Positions 17,586 to 27,510 of a DNA stretch of 64,000 bases are shown here, in pieces. Position 1 is the first letter of the stretch, and each line of letters begins with the position of its first letter. The position numbers and the translations under genes are program-made. The stretch comes from Arthrobacter sp. StoSoilB20. Its GTDB lineage: Bacteria > Actinomycetota > Actinomycetes > Actinomycetales > Micrococcaceae. Below the pieces are notes generated by a model. It made no database searches. It worked only from the letters and a program-made list of their open reading frames with translations, and was not told the DNA's origin. The DNA lies in the NCBI RefSeq assembly GCF_019977295.1, contig NZ_AP024651.1, positions 2,728,001 to 2,792,000 on the forward strand. Reading direction: 5' to 3'.

Positions 17586-19096
17586 TCCTTTTTCTTGGCA
17601 GGAGGCTTGACCGGCGACTTCTGCAAGTGATGCGTAGCCGGGCCCTCGAGGTACTTACCCTCCGGCGTGAACCGGGAACCGTGGAGCGGGCAGTCCCAGG
17701 ACTTTTCGGCATCGTTCCAGCTCACAATGCCACCCAAGTGGGAACAGCTCGCCGAAACCATGCACACATTGCCATCCACCGTGGAAACAGCAGCCGGCTC
17801 ACCCTTGTAGAGGCCCACCACGCCCGTTCCTTCCGCGGGGCGGGTTTGATCGGTGATTTCAGGATTTGCCTTGATCCTTGCCCTGTCCTCCACCATCCGT
17901 TTGGTGGTGGAGGCGTTGAGGCGGACAGCCTGGAGCGCGCCCTGGGGCGAAGTAACGCGATGATGGATGACGGTTGCCCAGTCGGACTGGCCGCCCAGGA
18001 TGTCCGAAGTTATGGAAAGTGCGGCCGCCACACCGTTGCTCATCCCCCATTTGTTGTAGCCCGTGCCGAAGAAGATCCGGCCGCGGCCCCGGGGAAGCTT
18101 GCCGAAGAAGGGCATCAGGTTGGTGGCCTGGTAGTCCTGGGCTGACCACGTGTGGGTGACCTCTGCTCCCGGGTAATGCTGCGTTGCCCACCCGAGCAAG
18201 TCATCAAGGTGGGACTGCGGAGACGTGGCCCGACCCGCCGTGTGGCCATAGCCGCCGACCAGAAGCAACTCCCCCTCGGGCGTGGGTTGTGTGCGCTGGG
18301 AACGGGTGGGCGAATCGATGGACAAGTACATTCCCTTCGGAATGTCGCCGGGCACCTTCAACGCCGCCGCGTAAGACCGGTTGGGCTCCAGTTTGGCAAA
18401 GTACAGGCCGCGGTCCAGGATGGGGATGCCCGTAGCAATCACCACAGTGTCCGCCGTGAAAGTTCCTTTGCGGGTGGAGACCTCCATGGGTTGCTCCGAG
18501 CCGACGTTCTGCACCTGCATGTCCTCGACGATCACGCCGCCGTGGTCCCGGATGTCCCGGGCGAGGGTCTCCAGCACTTCCATGGGGTGAATCTGGACCT
18601 GGCCATCAAGTTCCAGGGCTTCCACCACGGGAAACGGCAGGCCAGCATCACGGCTGAAGTGCACGTCCAAACCTGCGTCCCGCGAAACCGCAGCCTCCTT
18701 CCGGAGCCGTTGACCGCCGTCGTCCGTGGTTGCGAAAGTAACCGCCGTGCGGCGCTGGAACGGGATGCCCTGCTGCTCCATGTACTGCGTCAGCCAGGAC
18801 TGCCCGGTCTTGTTGGCTTCCACGTAAGCCTGCACTACCTTCAGGGAGTACTGGCTGCGCAAGGCCGACAGCGCTCCACCTTGGAGGAGGCTCAGCTTGC
18901 CGGTGGTGTTGCCGGTGGTTACTGCACCAAGTGTTCGGGCTTCGAACACAGCCACGCGTTGCCCGGACCTGGACAACAGCAGGGCGGCCACCATGCCCGT
19001 AAGCCCGGCGCCCACCACGATGGTGTCAAAATGCTTTTCCTCGGGGATTGAGTCGGACATGAAGCGGGATTCCCGGTCCAACCACAGCGATTTCAT
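17582..19096 (-). CDS. FAD-dependent oxidoreductase with C-terminal Rieske [2Fe-2S] domain
   Basis: A 504-residue two-domain protein. Residues about 22-400 are a DAO-type FAD oxidoreductase (VVGAGLTGMVAALLL, a GNTTGKLSLLQGG segment, and FGTGYNKWGMSNG). Residues about 420-500 are a Rieske domain with ligands in CSHLGG and CPLHGSRF. Such fusions transfer electrons between a Rieske cluster and flavin; the substrate is unknown. The ATG at 19096 has GAGAGGCAGG upstream; MSDSIPEEK at 19060 is an alternative. The tail is KSPVKPPAKKKD. Confidence 0.85.
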   Translation of the reverse strand: MKSLWLDRESRFMSDSIPEEKHFDTIVVGAGLTGMVAALLLSRSGQRVAVFEARTLGAVTTGNTTGKLSLLQGGALSALRSQYSLKVVQAYVEANKTGQSWLTQYMEQQGIPFQRRTAVTFATTDDGGQRLRKEAAVSRDAGLDVHFSRDAGLPFPVVEALELDGQVQIHPMEVLETLARDIRDHGGVIVEDMQVQNVGSEQPMEVSTRKGTFTADTVVIATGIPILDRGLYFAKLEPNRSYAAALKVPGDIPKGMYLSIDSPTRSQRTQPTPEGELLLVGGYGHTAGRATSPQSHLDDLLGWATQHYPGAEVTHTWSAQDYQATNLMPFFGKLPRGRGRIFFGTGYNKWGMSNGVAAALSITSDILGGQSDWATVIHHRVTSPQGALQAVRLNASTTKRMVEDRARIKANPEITDQTRPAEGTGVVGLYKGEPAAVSTVDGNVCMVSASCSHLGGIVSWNDAEKSWDCPLHGSRFTPEGKYLEGPATHHLQKSPVKPPAKKKD

Positions 19097-19163
19097 CGAT
19101 TAGCCTGCCTCTCAATTCACTGGCATGTGGTGAGTGAAACGCTAGGCGGGTCGCTGGTGCATA

Positions 19164-19658
19164 TCAAGGGGTAGGGGTGGTCCCCGTCGCCAGGGCCGCC
19201 GCATGCCGCAGCTCCGGATCCGGGTCTGCCGCCCACCGTTCCAGTACGCGTTCGGAGCGTTCCTTCGCCTGGCCCTCCAGGCGTGCCATCAATGGTTTGA
19301 CGACGTCTACGGCCAGAGGATCCACCAGTTCGCGGGTCCCGGCCTGCCTGATAAAACCTTCAATGCGGGTGAGATCGGTGTTGACCAGGATGCCTGATTT
19401 GGTCTGCAGCAGAACCACTGCTGCAAGCCGCCGTTCAAACACAGGTTCGGCCCAGAGTTCGGAACTCAAGGCGGTGATCTCGTCATGGTCCAGGTTCTTG
19501 TACCGCTTGAGCGTGTCCCTCACGGTTCCCCGCACGGCACCCACGGATGCGCCATACACCTTCAGCGCCCCGCCAAGACGCTCGCTGGCCTCGGCAGCTT
19601 TCTCCCACGTGGATTCCATCTGCAGCGTGTGGTCCATGAATTCACCGGCTTCGCTCAC
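19164..19658 (-). CDS. AlkD-like DNA alkylation repair protein, C-terminally short
   Basis: A 164-residue helical-repeat protein matching the AlkD/AlkC HEAT-like glycosylase family: YGASVGAVRGTVRDTLKRYK, SSELWAEPVFERRLAAVVLL and LVDPLAVDVV followed by RWAADPDPELRHAAALA. Full members run to about 210-240 residues; here the protein stops after the segment equivalent to the W-x-RR helix, so the last helices are missing. Whether it is a stable short variant or a decayed gene is open. Start GTG 19658, or ATG 19637. It is divergent from the DUF1016 nuclease gene. Confidence 0.65.
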   Translation of the reverse strand: MSEAGEFMDHTLQMESTWEKAAEASERLGGALKVYGASVGAVRGTVRDTLKRYKNLDHDEITALSSELWAEPVFERRLAAVVLLQTKSGILVNTDLTRIEGFIRQAGTRELVDPLAVDVVKPLMARLEGQAKERSERVLERWAADPDPELRHAAALATGTTPTP

Positions 19659-19668
19659 ACGTCTATTT

Positions 19669-19681
19669 TGTCAGTGCCTCC
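19669..19681 (+). promoter_or_regulatory. 13-mer shared upstream of two nuclease genes (copy 1)
   Basis: TGTCAGTGCCTCC occurs 38 bases before the DUF1016 start and again at 21630-21642, 16 bases before the DUF222-HNH start. In both cases GTCTA lies 8-9 bases upstream of the 13-mer (19661 and 21621). A common promoter or regulator site is possible. Confidence 0.4.
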
Positions 19682-19718
19682 GTTTAGCGTGGTCACACCA
19701 GCAACCGACAGGAGCACC

Positions 19719-20807
19719 GTGCCTTCCCAAGAGCTCGCCACCGAAGCATCATTTCCGGGTGTCCCGGCTGCTTCGTCCATGCCCGACTGGTATCCCACTT
19801 TGCTTAACACTGTGGCCCAAGAGGTCCGCGTTGGCAGGACCCGGGCGATGGCTGCGGCCAACAGTGAGGTGTTGAATTCCTACTGGAGCATTGGCCGGCA
19901 GCTCGCCGAACGCGAATCCGAGCAAGGCTGGGGCGCCAAGGTGGTCACCCGTTTGTCTGCCGACATCCGGACCCGGTTCCCGGAAGCCAAGGGCTTCTCC
20001 CCCAGGAACTTGAGGTACATGAAGAGCTTCGCGCAGGCCTGGCCTGACTTCCCAAAGTTGCAAGCGCCGCTTGCAACATTGCCCTGGTACCACCAGATCG
20101 CACTGCTGGAAAAGCTCGACGACGCCGCCACACGCCTTTGGTACGCCGCGGCAGCTGCCCAACACGGATGGTCCCGCAACGTGCTGACGCACCAGATTTC
20201 AACCCGCTTGCATGAGCGTTCGGGGCAAGCCATCACCAACTTTGCCTCCACCATGGTCCCTGCAGATTCGGATCTCGCACAGCAGGCAACCAAGGATCCC
20301 TACGTCTTCGACTTTCTGTCCATGAGTGATCGGCACACCGAAAGGGACCTGGAGCTGCAGTTGGTGAAACACGTGGAGAAATTCCTGTTGGAGCTGGGAC
20401 AGGGCTTCGCCTTTGTGGGCGAGCAGGTCCGGTTGGAGATTGCCGGCGACGAGTTCTTCGCAGACCTCCTCTTCTACCACCTGAAGTTGCGCTGCTACAT
20501 GGTGATCGAGCTGAAGGCCGTGAAATTTGAACCCGGGTTCTTGGGGCAACTGGGTATGTACATGGCGGCGGTGGATGACCTCATGGCACATCCGGATGAC
20601 AAGCCGACCATCGGCCTGCTCTTGTGCAAGGAGAAGAACAGCGTGGTGGCCGAGTACGCACTCCGTGGGTTCAACGCTCCCGTGGGCATTGCGGAGTGGA
20701 AAACCTCCCTCGCTGACTCCTTGCCGGACGAACTGGTGGCCAGCCTGCCGAGCATCGAGACGTTGGAGGCCGAGTTGGCCAGCGAGGCTGCGCGGTTGCA
20801 GGGCTGA
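19719..20807 (+). CDS. DUF1016 (YhcG-type) PDDEXK nuclease domain protein
   Basis: A 362-residue protein with the two-part YhcG layout. The N-terminal DUF1016 helical domain (about 30-170) contains SYWSIGRQLAE, GFSPRNLRYMKSFAQAWPDF and LPWYHQIALLEKL. The C-terminal PDDEXK nuclease (about 195-350) carries FFADLLFYHLKLRCYMVIELKA with the Asp and the E-x-K catalytic residues. Such proteins are small putative nucleases often found near restriction or defence genes. The GTG at 19719 is fixed by AGGAG four bases upstream; the frame back to 19485 overlaps the divergent gene. No methyltransferase partner is adjacent. Confidence 0.88.
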   Translation: MPSQELATEASFPGVPAASSMPDWYPTLLNTVAQEVRVGRTRAMAAANSEVLNSYWSIGRQLAERESEQGWGAKVVTRLSADIRTRFPEAKGFSPRNLRYMKSFAQAWPDFPKLQAPLATLPWYHQIALLEKLDDAATRLWYAAAAAQHGWSRNVLTHQISTRLHERSGQAITNFASTMVPADSDLAQQATKDPYVFDFLSMSDRHTERDLELQLVKHVEKFLLELGQGFAFVGEQVRLEIAGDEFFADLLFYHLKLRCYMVIELKAVKFEPGFLGQLGMYMAAVDDLMAHPDDKPTIGLLLCKEKNSVVAEYALRGFNAPVGIAEWKTSLADSLPDELVASLPSIETLEAELASEAARLQG

Positions 20808-20825
20808 GTCCTCTGGTAGGGCGGT

Positions 20826-21419
20826 TCAGACGTTGTCCCTGAACCAGGCCAGGGTGTCATTCCAGGCTGCCGTGGCTTGGGCCCTCACATAGCGCTCACT
20901 GGTGTCGTTGTGGAAGGCATGGTCCACTCCGGGGTACACCTTGAGCTGGTGCTTGACGCTGGTCTTGTCCAAGGCCTCTTGGAGTTGGGGCATGGAGCCG
21001 GTCATACGCGCATCGTTCTCCGCGTAGACGCCAAAGACTGCCGGCTTGATGGTGGGGACTTTCGCCGGATCTGGTGCGGGACCGTAGAAGGCGGATGTTG
21101 CTTTGAGTCCTTGGATCTCGGTGCTTGCCTGCCAGGTGATGCCGCCCCCGAAGCAGAACCCGATCATGGCGACGCGGCCCTCTTCGACAAAGTCCTGACC
21201 ATTGAGGTACTCGAAGGCGCCCTTGAAATCGTCCACATGCCGCTGGGCGCCTCGTCCGGTGTACAGCCCACCAGGGTCATGGCCGCCGCAGACGCGGTCA
21301 TACTCCCCTATTATGAACGCGACCCGTCTGGTGAACGTCTTGTGGGACATCTCACCGGTGCGAAAGTCATCGTAGAACTCTTCAATCAAGTACTTTTCAA
21401 ACTTCTCCAGCTGCACCAT
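20826..21419 (-). pseudogene. Dienelactone hydrolase family protein, frameshifted and internally deleted
   Basis: The N-terminal leader MVQLEKFEKYLIEEFYDD through RRVAFIIG matches secreted DLH-family proteins, which normally continue into a signal peptide with a lipobox. Here that continuation is out of frame: shifting one base at the G4 run (21305-21308, plus-strand CCCC) restores SMTASAAAMTLVGCTPDE. The conserved reading then resumes at VDDFKGAFEYLNG, with roughly 100 residues of the family's central region absent. The catalytic residues remain (GFCFGGG, ENDARM, DHAFHN). An open 197-codon frame persists only because the two changes compensate. The ATG has GGGAGG upstream. Confidence 0.65.
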
Positions 21420-21629
21420 GGCAAACCTCCCGGCTGTGACGAAGATCTTCCTCTGATATGGAGATGCGGACAAGGGCGGGACAGCTGGGTCGACAACTGG
21501 AGGCGAGGTCCCGTAGTCCTGCTTTTAGGGTGCGTCTCGTTGCTGGAGGGTGCTTGAGGTAGTTCAATGCTGGTTGCGGGAAATCAACGTGGGAACCGAA
21601 CTCACCCGGCCAGTCAGGCGGTCTAATAA

Positions 21630-21642
21630 TGTCAGTGCCTCC
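21630..21642 (+). promoter_or_regulatory. 13-mer shared upstream of two nuclease genes (copy 2)
   Basis: Second TGTCAGTGCCTCC, 16 bases before the HNH gene start; see the copy at 19669. Their common flank GTCTA suggests shared promoter architecture. Confidence 0.4.
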
Positions 21643-21657
21643 TGCGAGAGTTGGAGC

Positions 21658-23019
21658 ATGAAGCAGATCGGGGAAAGGCAAGCACAAGCAACGGTGTCTG
21701 CTGTGCCTGCTGTTTCTTTGTCCCGTGGTGTAGCGCAGCCCTTGTCCCGGGGTGTGGCTCAGCCCGGGACCATCAGCGGTGACCTGATTGCTCAATTGCG
21801 GATGCTGGAGGAGATGAAGTCGGCCATCTCCGGTCTGCAGGCCCAGATTGCCGTGGCCTTTGATCTGGCCCAACGCGCTGAACAGGCCGAAGCGGGAGTA
21901 CCTGCGGCCGAACGTGGCAAGGGTGTCGGTGCGCAGGTAGCGCTGGCGCGTCGGGAATCACCGAACCGCGGCTCACGGTTGCTGGGCCTCGCCAAAGCCC
22001 TGGTCACGGAGATGCCTCGAACCCTGGCGGCGTTGAACAAAGGCCTGCTCAACGAGTGGCGGGCCACACTGCTGGTCAAGGAAACAGCCTGCCTGTCCGT
22101 GGAAGACCGGGCCGCGGTGGACGCCGAACTCGCCCCCGACACCGGAACCTTCGACGGCGCCGGAGACAAAGCCATCATCGCCGCCGCGAAAGCTGCCGCG
22201 TACCGCCGTGACCCACGGTCCGTGGCCCAACGCGCCAGCCACGCCGCGACGGAACGAACCGTCAGCCTCAGACCGGCACCGGACACCATGACGTACCTGA
22301 CCGCGCTGCTTCCGGTCGGCCAAGGCGTGGCCGTGTACGCGGCACTGACCCGGAGCGCTGACTCTGCCCGGTCCAGCGGTGACCCCAGGACCCGCGGCCA
22401 AGTCATGGCCGACACCCTCGTTGAACGGACCACCGGCACCCCCGGCGGGATCTCCGGGGTTGAACTCCAAGTCGTCATGACCGACCGCACCCTGTTCCAA
22501 AGCGATTCCGAACCCGCCCGGCTCCACGGCTACGGCATCGTCCCCGCACCCTGGGCAAGAACCCTGATCGGCGCAGCAGAAGAGACACCAGTACGAGGTG
22601 CCGCAGCACAGGACCTACAGCCGGCACCCGAACAGGACCAGGAGTTCAAGGTCTGGCTCCGGCGGCTCTACACCGCGCCCGAAAGCGGTGAGCTGCTGGC
22701 CATGGACTCCAAAGCCAGGCTCTTCCCGCACCGGCACCGTCGATTCATCGAAGCCCGCGACCATACCTGCAGGACACCGTACTGCGACGCGCCCATCCGG
22801 CACATCGATCACGTCGTACCGTGGCACTCCGGCGGGACCACCACCCTGGACAACGCAGCAGGGCTCTGCGAAGCATGCAACCACACCAAAGAAAACCCCG
22901 GCTGGGCCGCCACACCCCTACCCGAAGACACCCACACCCTGAGCATCAGCACCCCCACCGGACACACCTACCAATCCAAAGCCCCACCACTACCCGGACA
23001 CCGACCCTCCAGAACATGA
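21658..23019 (+). CDS. DUF222/HNH endonuclease domain protein (13E12-repeat type)
   Basis: A 453-residue protein of the actinobacterial DUF222-HNH family, usually multicopy. The N-terminal DUF222 region is helical (ISGDLIAQLRMLEEMKSA). The C-terminus holds the HNH nuclease: CRTPYCDAPIRHIDHVVPW then GGTTTLDNAAGLCEACNHTK, with cysteine pairs and the His-Asp-His core. A short in-frame duplication (LSRGVAQP twice, residues about 20-36) is encoded by two near-identical 24-bp units at 21718-21765. The ATG at 21658 begins MKQIGERQ. The biological role of the family is unsettled. Confidence 0.85.
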   Translation: MKQIGERQAQATVSAVPAVSLSRGVAQPLSRGVAQPGTISGDLIAQLRMLEEMKSAISGLQAQIAVAFDLAQRAEQAEAGVPAAERGKGVGAQVALARRESPNRGSRLLGLAKALVTEMPRTLAALNKGLLNEWRATLLVKETACLSVEDRAAVDAELAPDTGTFDGAGDKAIIAAAKAAAYRRDPRSVAQRASHAATERTVSLRPAPDTMTYLTALLPVGQGVAVYAALTRSADSARSSGDPRTRGQVMADTLVERTTGTPGGISGVELQVVMTDRTLFQSDSEPARLHGYGIVPAPWARTLIGAAEETPVRGAAAQDLQPAPEQDQEFKVWLRRLYTAPESGELLAMDSKARLFPHRHRRFIEARDHTCRTPYCDAPIRHIDHVVPWHSGGTTTLDNAAGLCEACNHTKENPGWAATPLPEDTHTLSISTPTGHTYQSKAPPLPGHRPSRT

Positions 23020-23032
23020 CCAGGCACGAAAA

Positions 23033-23062
23033 AGGCGGGCAGCGATTGCTCGCTGCCCGCCT
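23033..23062 (-). terminator. Rho-independent terminator of nrdF
   Basis: A 12-bp perfect stem AGGCGGGCAGCG/CGCTGCCCGCCT with a 6-base loop; on the minus strand it is followed by TTTTTCG. It lies 24 bases after the nrdF stop and also closes the convergent HNH gene. Confidence 0.85.
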
Positions 23063-23086
23063 CTTGGTGGTCGACTAATAGACGAC

Positions 23087-24166
<1,080 letters not shown>

Positions 24167-24184
24167 TCAGCCGATAACGGTTGA

Positions 24185-26326
24185 CTAGAGCATGCAGGAA
24201 ACGCAGCCCTCAACCTCAGTCCCTTCCAGCGCGAGCTGGCGGAGACGGATGTAGTAGAGGGTCTTGATGCCCTTGCGCCATGCGTAGATCTGCGCCTTGT
24301 TGATATCGCGCGTGGTGGCGGTGTCCTTGAAGAACAGCGTCAGGGACAGGCCCTGGTCCACGTGCTGCGTAGCAGCGGCGTAGGTGTCGATGATCTTCTC
24401 GTAGCCGATTTCGTAGGCATCCTGGTAATACTCCAGGTTGTCGTTGGTCAGGTACGGAGCCGGGTAGTAGACGCGGCCGATCTTGCCTTCCTTGCGGATT
24501 TCGATCTTCGCGGCCACCGGGTGGATGGAGGACGTGGAGTTGTTGATGTAGCTGATGGAACCGGTAGGCGGCACGGCCTGGAGGTTCTGGTTGTAGATGC
24601 CGTGCTCCATGACAGAGGCCTTCAGCTCGCGCCAGTCATCCTGGGTGGGGATGTGGTGGCCGGCAAAGAGTTCCTTGACGCGGTCCGTCTCCGGAGCCCA
24701 TTCCTGCTCGGTGTACTTGTCGAAGAACTCACCGGATGCGTAGGTGGACTTCTCGAAGCCGCCGAACTTCTGGCCGGTCTCGATGGCCAGGCGGTTTGAA
24801 GCACGCAGGGCGTGGAACAGCACCGTGTAGAAGTAGATGTTGGTGAAGTCCAGGCCCTCTTCGGAACCGTAGTGGACGTGCTCGCGGGCAAGGTAGCCGT
24901 GGAGGTTCATCTGGCCCAGGCCGATCGCGTGGCTCTGGGCGTTGCCCTGCGCGATGGACGGAACTGAGTTGATGTAGGACATGTCGGACACAGCGCTGAG
25001 GGCGCGGATGGACGTCTCGATGGAGAGTCCGAAGTCCGGCGAATCCATGGTCTTGGCGATGTTCATGGAACCGAGGTTGCAGGAAATGTCCTTGCCGACG
25101 GTCTCGTAGCTGAGGTCCTCGGCGTAGATGGACGGCGAGGAAACCTGCAGGATCTCCGAGCACAGGTTGCTCATGGTGATCTTGCCGTCGATCGGGTTGG
25201 CCCGGTTCACGGTGTCCTCGAACATGATGTACGGGTAGCCGGACTCGAACTGGATCTCCGCGAGCGTCTGGAAGAACTCACGGGCGCTGATCTTGGTCTT
25301 CTTGATCCGGGAATCGTCAACCATCTCGTAGTACTTCTCGGTCACCGAAATATCGGAGAACGGAACACCATAGACCTTCTCGACGTCGTACGGCGAGAAG
25401 AGGTACATGTCCTCGTTCTTCTTGGCGAGCTCGAACGTGATGTCCGGAACCACAACGCCCAAGGAAAGGGTCTTAATGCGGATCTTCTCATCAGCGTTCT
25501 CGCGCTTGGTGTCCAGGAAGCGGTGGATGTCCGGGTGGTGGGCGTGCAGGTAGACGGCACCTGCACCCTGGCGGGCACCGAGCTGGTTGGCGTAGGAGAA
25601 GCTGTCTTCGAGGAGCTTCATCACGGGGATCACGCCGGAGGACTGGTTTTCGATCTGCTTGATCGGGGCACCGTGCTCGCGGATGTTGGTGAGCGAGAGG
25701 GCAACACCGCCGCCACGCTTGGAGAGCTGAAGGGCGGAGTTGATGGCGCGGGCGATCGACTCCATGTTGTCTTCGATGCGAAGCAGGAAGCAGGAGACGA
25801 GCTCGCCGCGCTGCGCCTTGCCGGCATTGAGGAACGTGGGGGTTGCCGGCTGGAAGCGGCCGTCAATGATTTCATCGACGAGGCGGTTGGCCAGGTCCTC
25901 GTTGCCGCGGGCCAGATGCAGGGCAACCATGCAGACACGGTCTTCGTAGCGCTCCAGGAAGCGCTTGCCGTCAAACGTCTTCAGTGTGTAGGACGTGTAG
26001 AACTTGAAGGCACCAAGGAAGGTCTCGAAGCGGAACTTCTTCTTGTAGGCGCGGTTGAAGAGGTCGCGGATGAAGTTCATGGTGTACTGGTCGAGCGTTT
26101 CGCGCTCGTAGTACTGGTTCTTCACCAGGTAGTCGAGCTTCTCTTCCAGGTCATGGAAGAACACCGTGTTGTTGTTCACGTGCTGCAGGAAGTACTGGTG
26201 CGCTGCTTCACGGTCGGCTTCGAACTGGATTTCGCCGTTCGGTCCGTACAGATTCAGCATGGCGTTGAGCTCGTGATAACCCAAGCCCTTATAAGCCTCA
26301 GGCAGGGGCTTCTTGGCCGTGTCCAC
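24185..26326 (-). CDS. nrdE: Class Ib ribonucleotide reductase alpha subunit NrdE
   Basis: With the GTG at 26326 the protein is 713 residues, the normal NrdE length. GGGAG sits four bases upstream and the nrdI stop is 11 bases before; the frame continues to 26452 inside nrdI but without need. Features: [20 protein letters not shown] (active-site cysteine), [13 protein letters not shown], the second cysteine in [13 protein letters not shown], and the redox-active C-terminal tail EGCVSCML reduced by NrdH. It lacks the ATP-cone activity domain, as expected for class Ib. Confidence 0.95.
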   Translation of the reverse strand: MDTAKKPLPEAYKGLGYHELNAMLNLYGPNGEIQFEADREAAHQYFLQHVNNNTVFFHDLEEKLDYLVKNQYYERETLDQYTMNFIRDLFNRAYKKKFRFETFLGAFKFYTSYTLKTFDGKRFLERYEDRVCMVALHLARGNEDLANRLVDEIIDGRFQPATPTFLNAGKAQRGELVSCFLLRIEDNMESIARAINSALQLSKRGGGVALSLTNIREHGAPIKQIENQSSGVIPVMKLLEDSFSYANQLGARQGAGAVYLHAHHPDIHRFLDTKRENADEKIRIKTLSLGVVVPDITFELAKKNEDMYLFSPYDVEKVYGVPFSDISVTEKYYEMVDDSRIKKTKISAREFFQTLAEIQFESGYPYIMFEDTVNRANPIDGKITMSNLCSEILQVSSPSIYAEDLSYETVGKDISCNLGSMNIAKTMDSPDFGLSIETSIRALSAVSDMSYINSVPSIAQGNAQSHAIGLGQMNLHGYLAREHVHYGSEEGLDFTNIYFYTVLFHALRASNRLAIETGQKFGGFEKSTYASGEFFDKYTEQEWAPETDRVKELFAGHHIPTQDDWRELKASVMEHGIYNQNLQAVPPTGSISYINNSTSSIHPVAAKIEIRKEGKIGRVYYPAPYLTNDNLEYYQDAYEIGYEKIIDTYAAATQHVDQGLSLTLFFKDTATTRDINKAQIYAWRKGIKTLYYIRLRQLALEGTEVEGCVSCML

Positions 26327-26337
26327 AGCGCTCCCGG

Positions 26338-26808
26338 TTACTTCTGTTTCTGCGACAGTTGTGTCCAAAACTCTTCCAATCCTTGATTCACTCGGTCTAC
26401 GTCTTCGGGTGTTCCCATAAGTTCGAACCGATAAAGATGCGGCACCTTGCACTTGACGGAGATGATGTCCCCGGCCGCGCAGTAGTTGTCCGCGAAGTTC
26501 GTGTTCCCTGCTCCGATAACACCGCGGATCAGTTTCCTGTTCCTTGGATCGTTCAGGAATCTGATGACCTGCTTCGGCACGGAACCTTCGCCGTTCGTTC
26601 CGCCGTAAGTGGGCAGGACAAGAACGAAAGGTTCAAGTGCCAGAAGAGGAGCGTCCTGGGCGTACAAGGGGATACGAGCCGCATCCCTGCCCAGCTTCCG
26701 GACGAATCGTTTGGTGTTCTCGGAGGTCGAGGAAAAGTAGATGAGGTGACTCCTCGTAGTGACAGCTTCCGTCGCCTTGCGTACGGTTGCCGCTGTCAGC
26801 GTTGCCAT
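26338..26808 (-). CDS. nrdI: NrdI flavodoxin-like protein
   Basis: A 156-residue flavodoxin-like protein with [19 protein letters not shown] (FMN phosphate loop), [18 protein letters not shown] and [18 protein letters not shown]. NrdI supplies oxidant to assemble the manganese-tyrosyl cofactor of NrdF. The ATG at 26808 lies after GAGGTGACTCCC; it carries a 20-residue N-terminal extension compared with the shortest homologues. It sits between nrdH and nrdE. Confidence 0.92.
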   Translation of the reverse strand: MATLTAATVRKATEAVTTRSHLIYFSSTSENTKRFVRKLGRDAARIPLYAQDAPLLALEPFVLVLPTYGGTNGEGSVPKQVIRFLNDPRNRKLIRGVIGAGNTNFADNYCAAGDIISVKCKVPHLYRFELMGTPEDVDRVNQGLEEFWTQLSQKQK

Positions 26809-26871
26809 GGGAGTCACCTCGTCTACAGAGGAATTCTTAGTGTGCTGTGGTGGCGAAGTTTGAATGGAAAC

Positions 26872-27114
26872 TTAGGCCACGGAGGAAACGGCCTGGGCCA
26901 GTTCCTCGATCTTGTCCGGGCGGAAACCAGACCAGTGGTCCTGCTCGGTTACGACAACCGGAGCCTGCATGTAGCCCAGTGCCTTGAGGCGCTCGAGGGC
27001 CTCGGCATCCTGGGAGATGTCGACACTCTGGTAGGCAATGCCCTTCTTGTCGAGTGCCCGGTAGGTTGCGTTGCACTGAACACAGGCCGGCTTCGTGTAA
27101 ACCGTTACGGTCAT
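26872..27114 (-). CDS. nrdH: NrdH-redoxin
   Basis: An 80-residue glutaredoxin-like thioredoxin with active site CVQC at residues 11-14 and the NrdH signature GYMQAPVVV followed by WSGFRPDKIEEL. It is reduced by thioredoxin reductase and donates electrons to NrdE. The ATG at 27114 follows AGGGGACAGGATC. First gene of the nrd operon, with an NrdR-like box about 155 bases upstream. Confidence 0.95.
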   Translation of the reverse strand: MTVTVYTKPACVQCNATYRALDKKGIAYQSVDISQDAEALERLKALGYMQAPVVVTEQDHWSGFRPDKIEELAQAVSSVA

Positions 27115-27510
27115 GATCCCTGTCCCCTTAGTTGAAGTCTGTCGCTCTTCGTATCTGGCGGGCTCAACCGGAACTAACTACTGAATCCGATACCGGCCCG
27201 CGGGCTGCCGTGACAGCCAACACGCTCTGATTTTGGCTTGGGCTGCTTTCCCGCTCAATCCGTAAATCGATACTACATGTAGTGCAAGAGCAGAACTGGA
27301 ACCCCAAGATGATGTATTACAAGTATGTCATTCAATCCACCGCTCGTCCACAGGCAAGGGCCCTCAAAATGTCCGTGATTCCGCCAAATTGAGAGATGTC
27401 ATCCACACCCTGTGGACTACTTAGCCACATTTAATCTCCAGCGTGTCGCCGGGATACGGCGTGTCGTGACACTTTGAAAATGTGGCGTGGCGAACAGCTA
27501 AAATCTGCTG
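27115..27510. other. 396-base divergent intergenic region nrdH / lysR
   Basis: Contains no plausible gene. It holds the nrdH leader and promoter with an NrdR-like box (27270-27285), and near the LysR gene an inverted repeat CCACATTT (27424-27431) / AAATGTGG (27477-27484) with GTGTCG/CGACAC repeats between, which could be the LysR regulator's own binding region. Confidence 0.5.
27270..27285 (-). promoter_or_regulatory. NrdR-box-like palindrome upstream of nrdHIE
   Basis: A perfect 12-bp palindrome ACTACATGTAGT (27272-27283) whose 16-bp window matches the NrdR consensus ACACWATATATWGTGT at 12 positions. It overlaps a possible -35 hexamer TTGCAC (minus strand, 27282-27287). NrdR boxes usually come in pairs about 31-32 bp apart; a second copy was not seen. 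Confidence 0.6.

Noticed and set aside
19485..19718. N-terminal extension of the DUF1016 protein
   Set aside because: It runs through the divergent AlkD-like gene, and AGGAG directly precedes the GTG at 19719.
21550..23019. Treating the HNH gene as part of a mobile intron or IS element
   Set aside because: No terminal repeats, intron secondary structure or transposase was found around it.
27302..27325. Second NrdR box near 27310
   Set aside because: The sequence CCAAGATGATGTATTACAAG has few consensus positions and no dyad symmetry.
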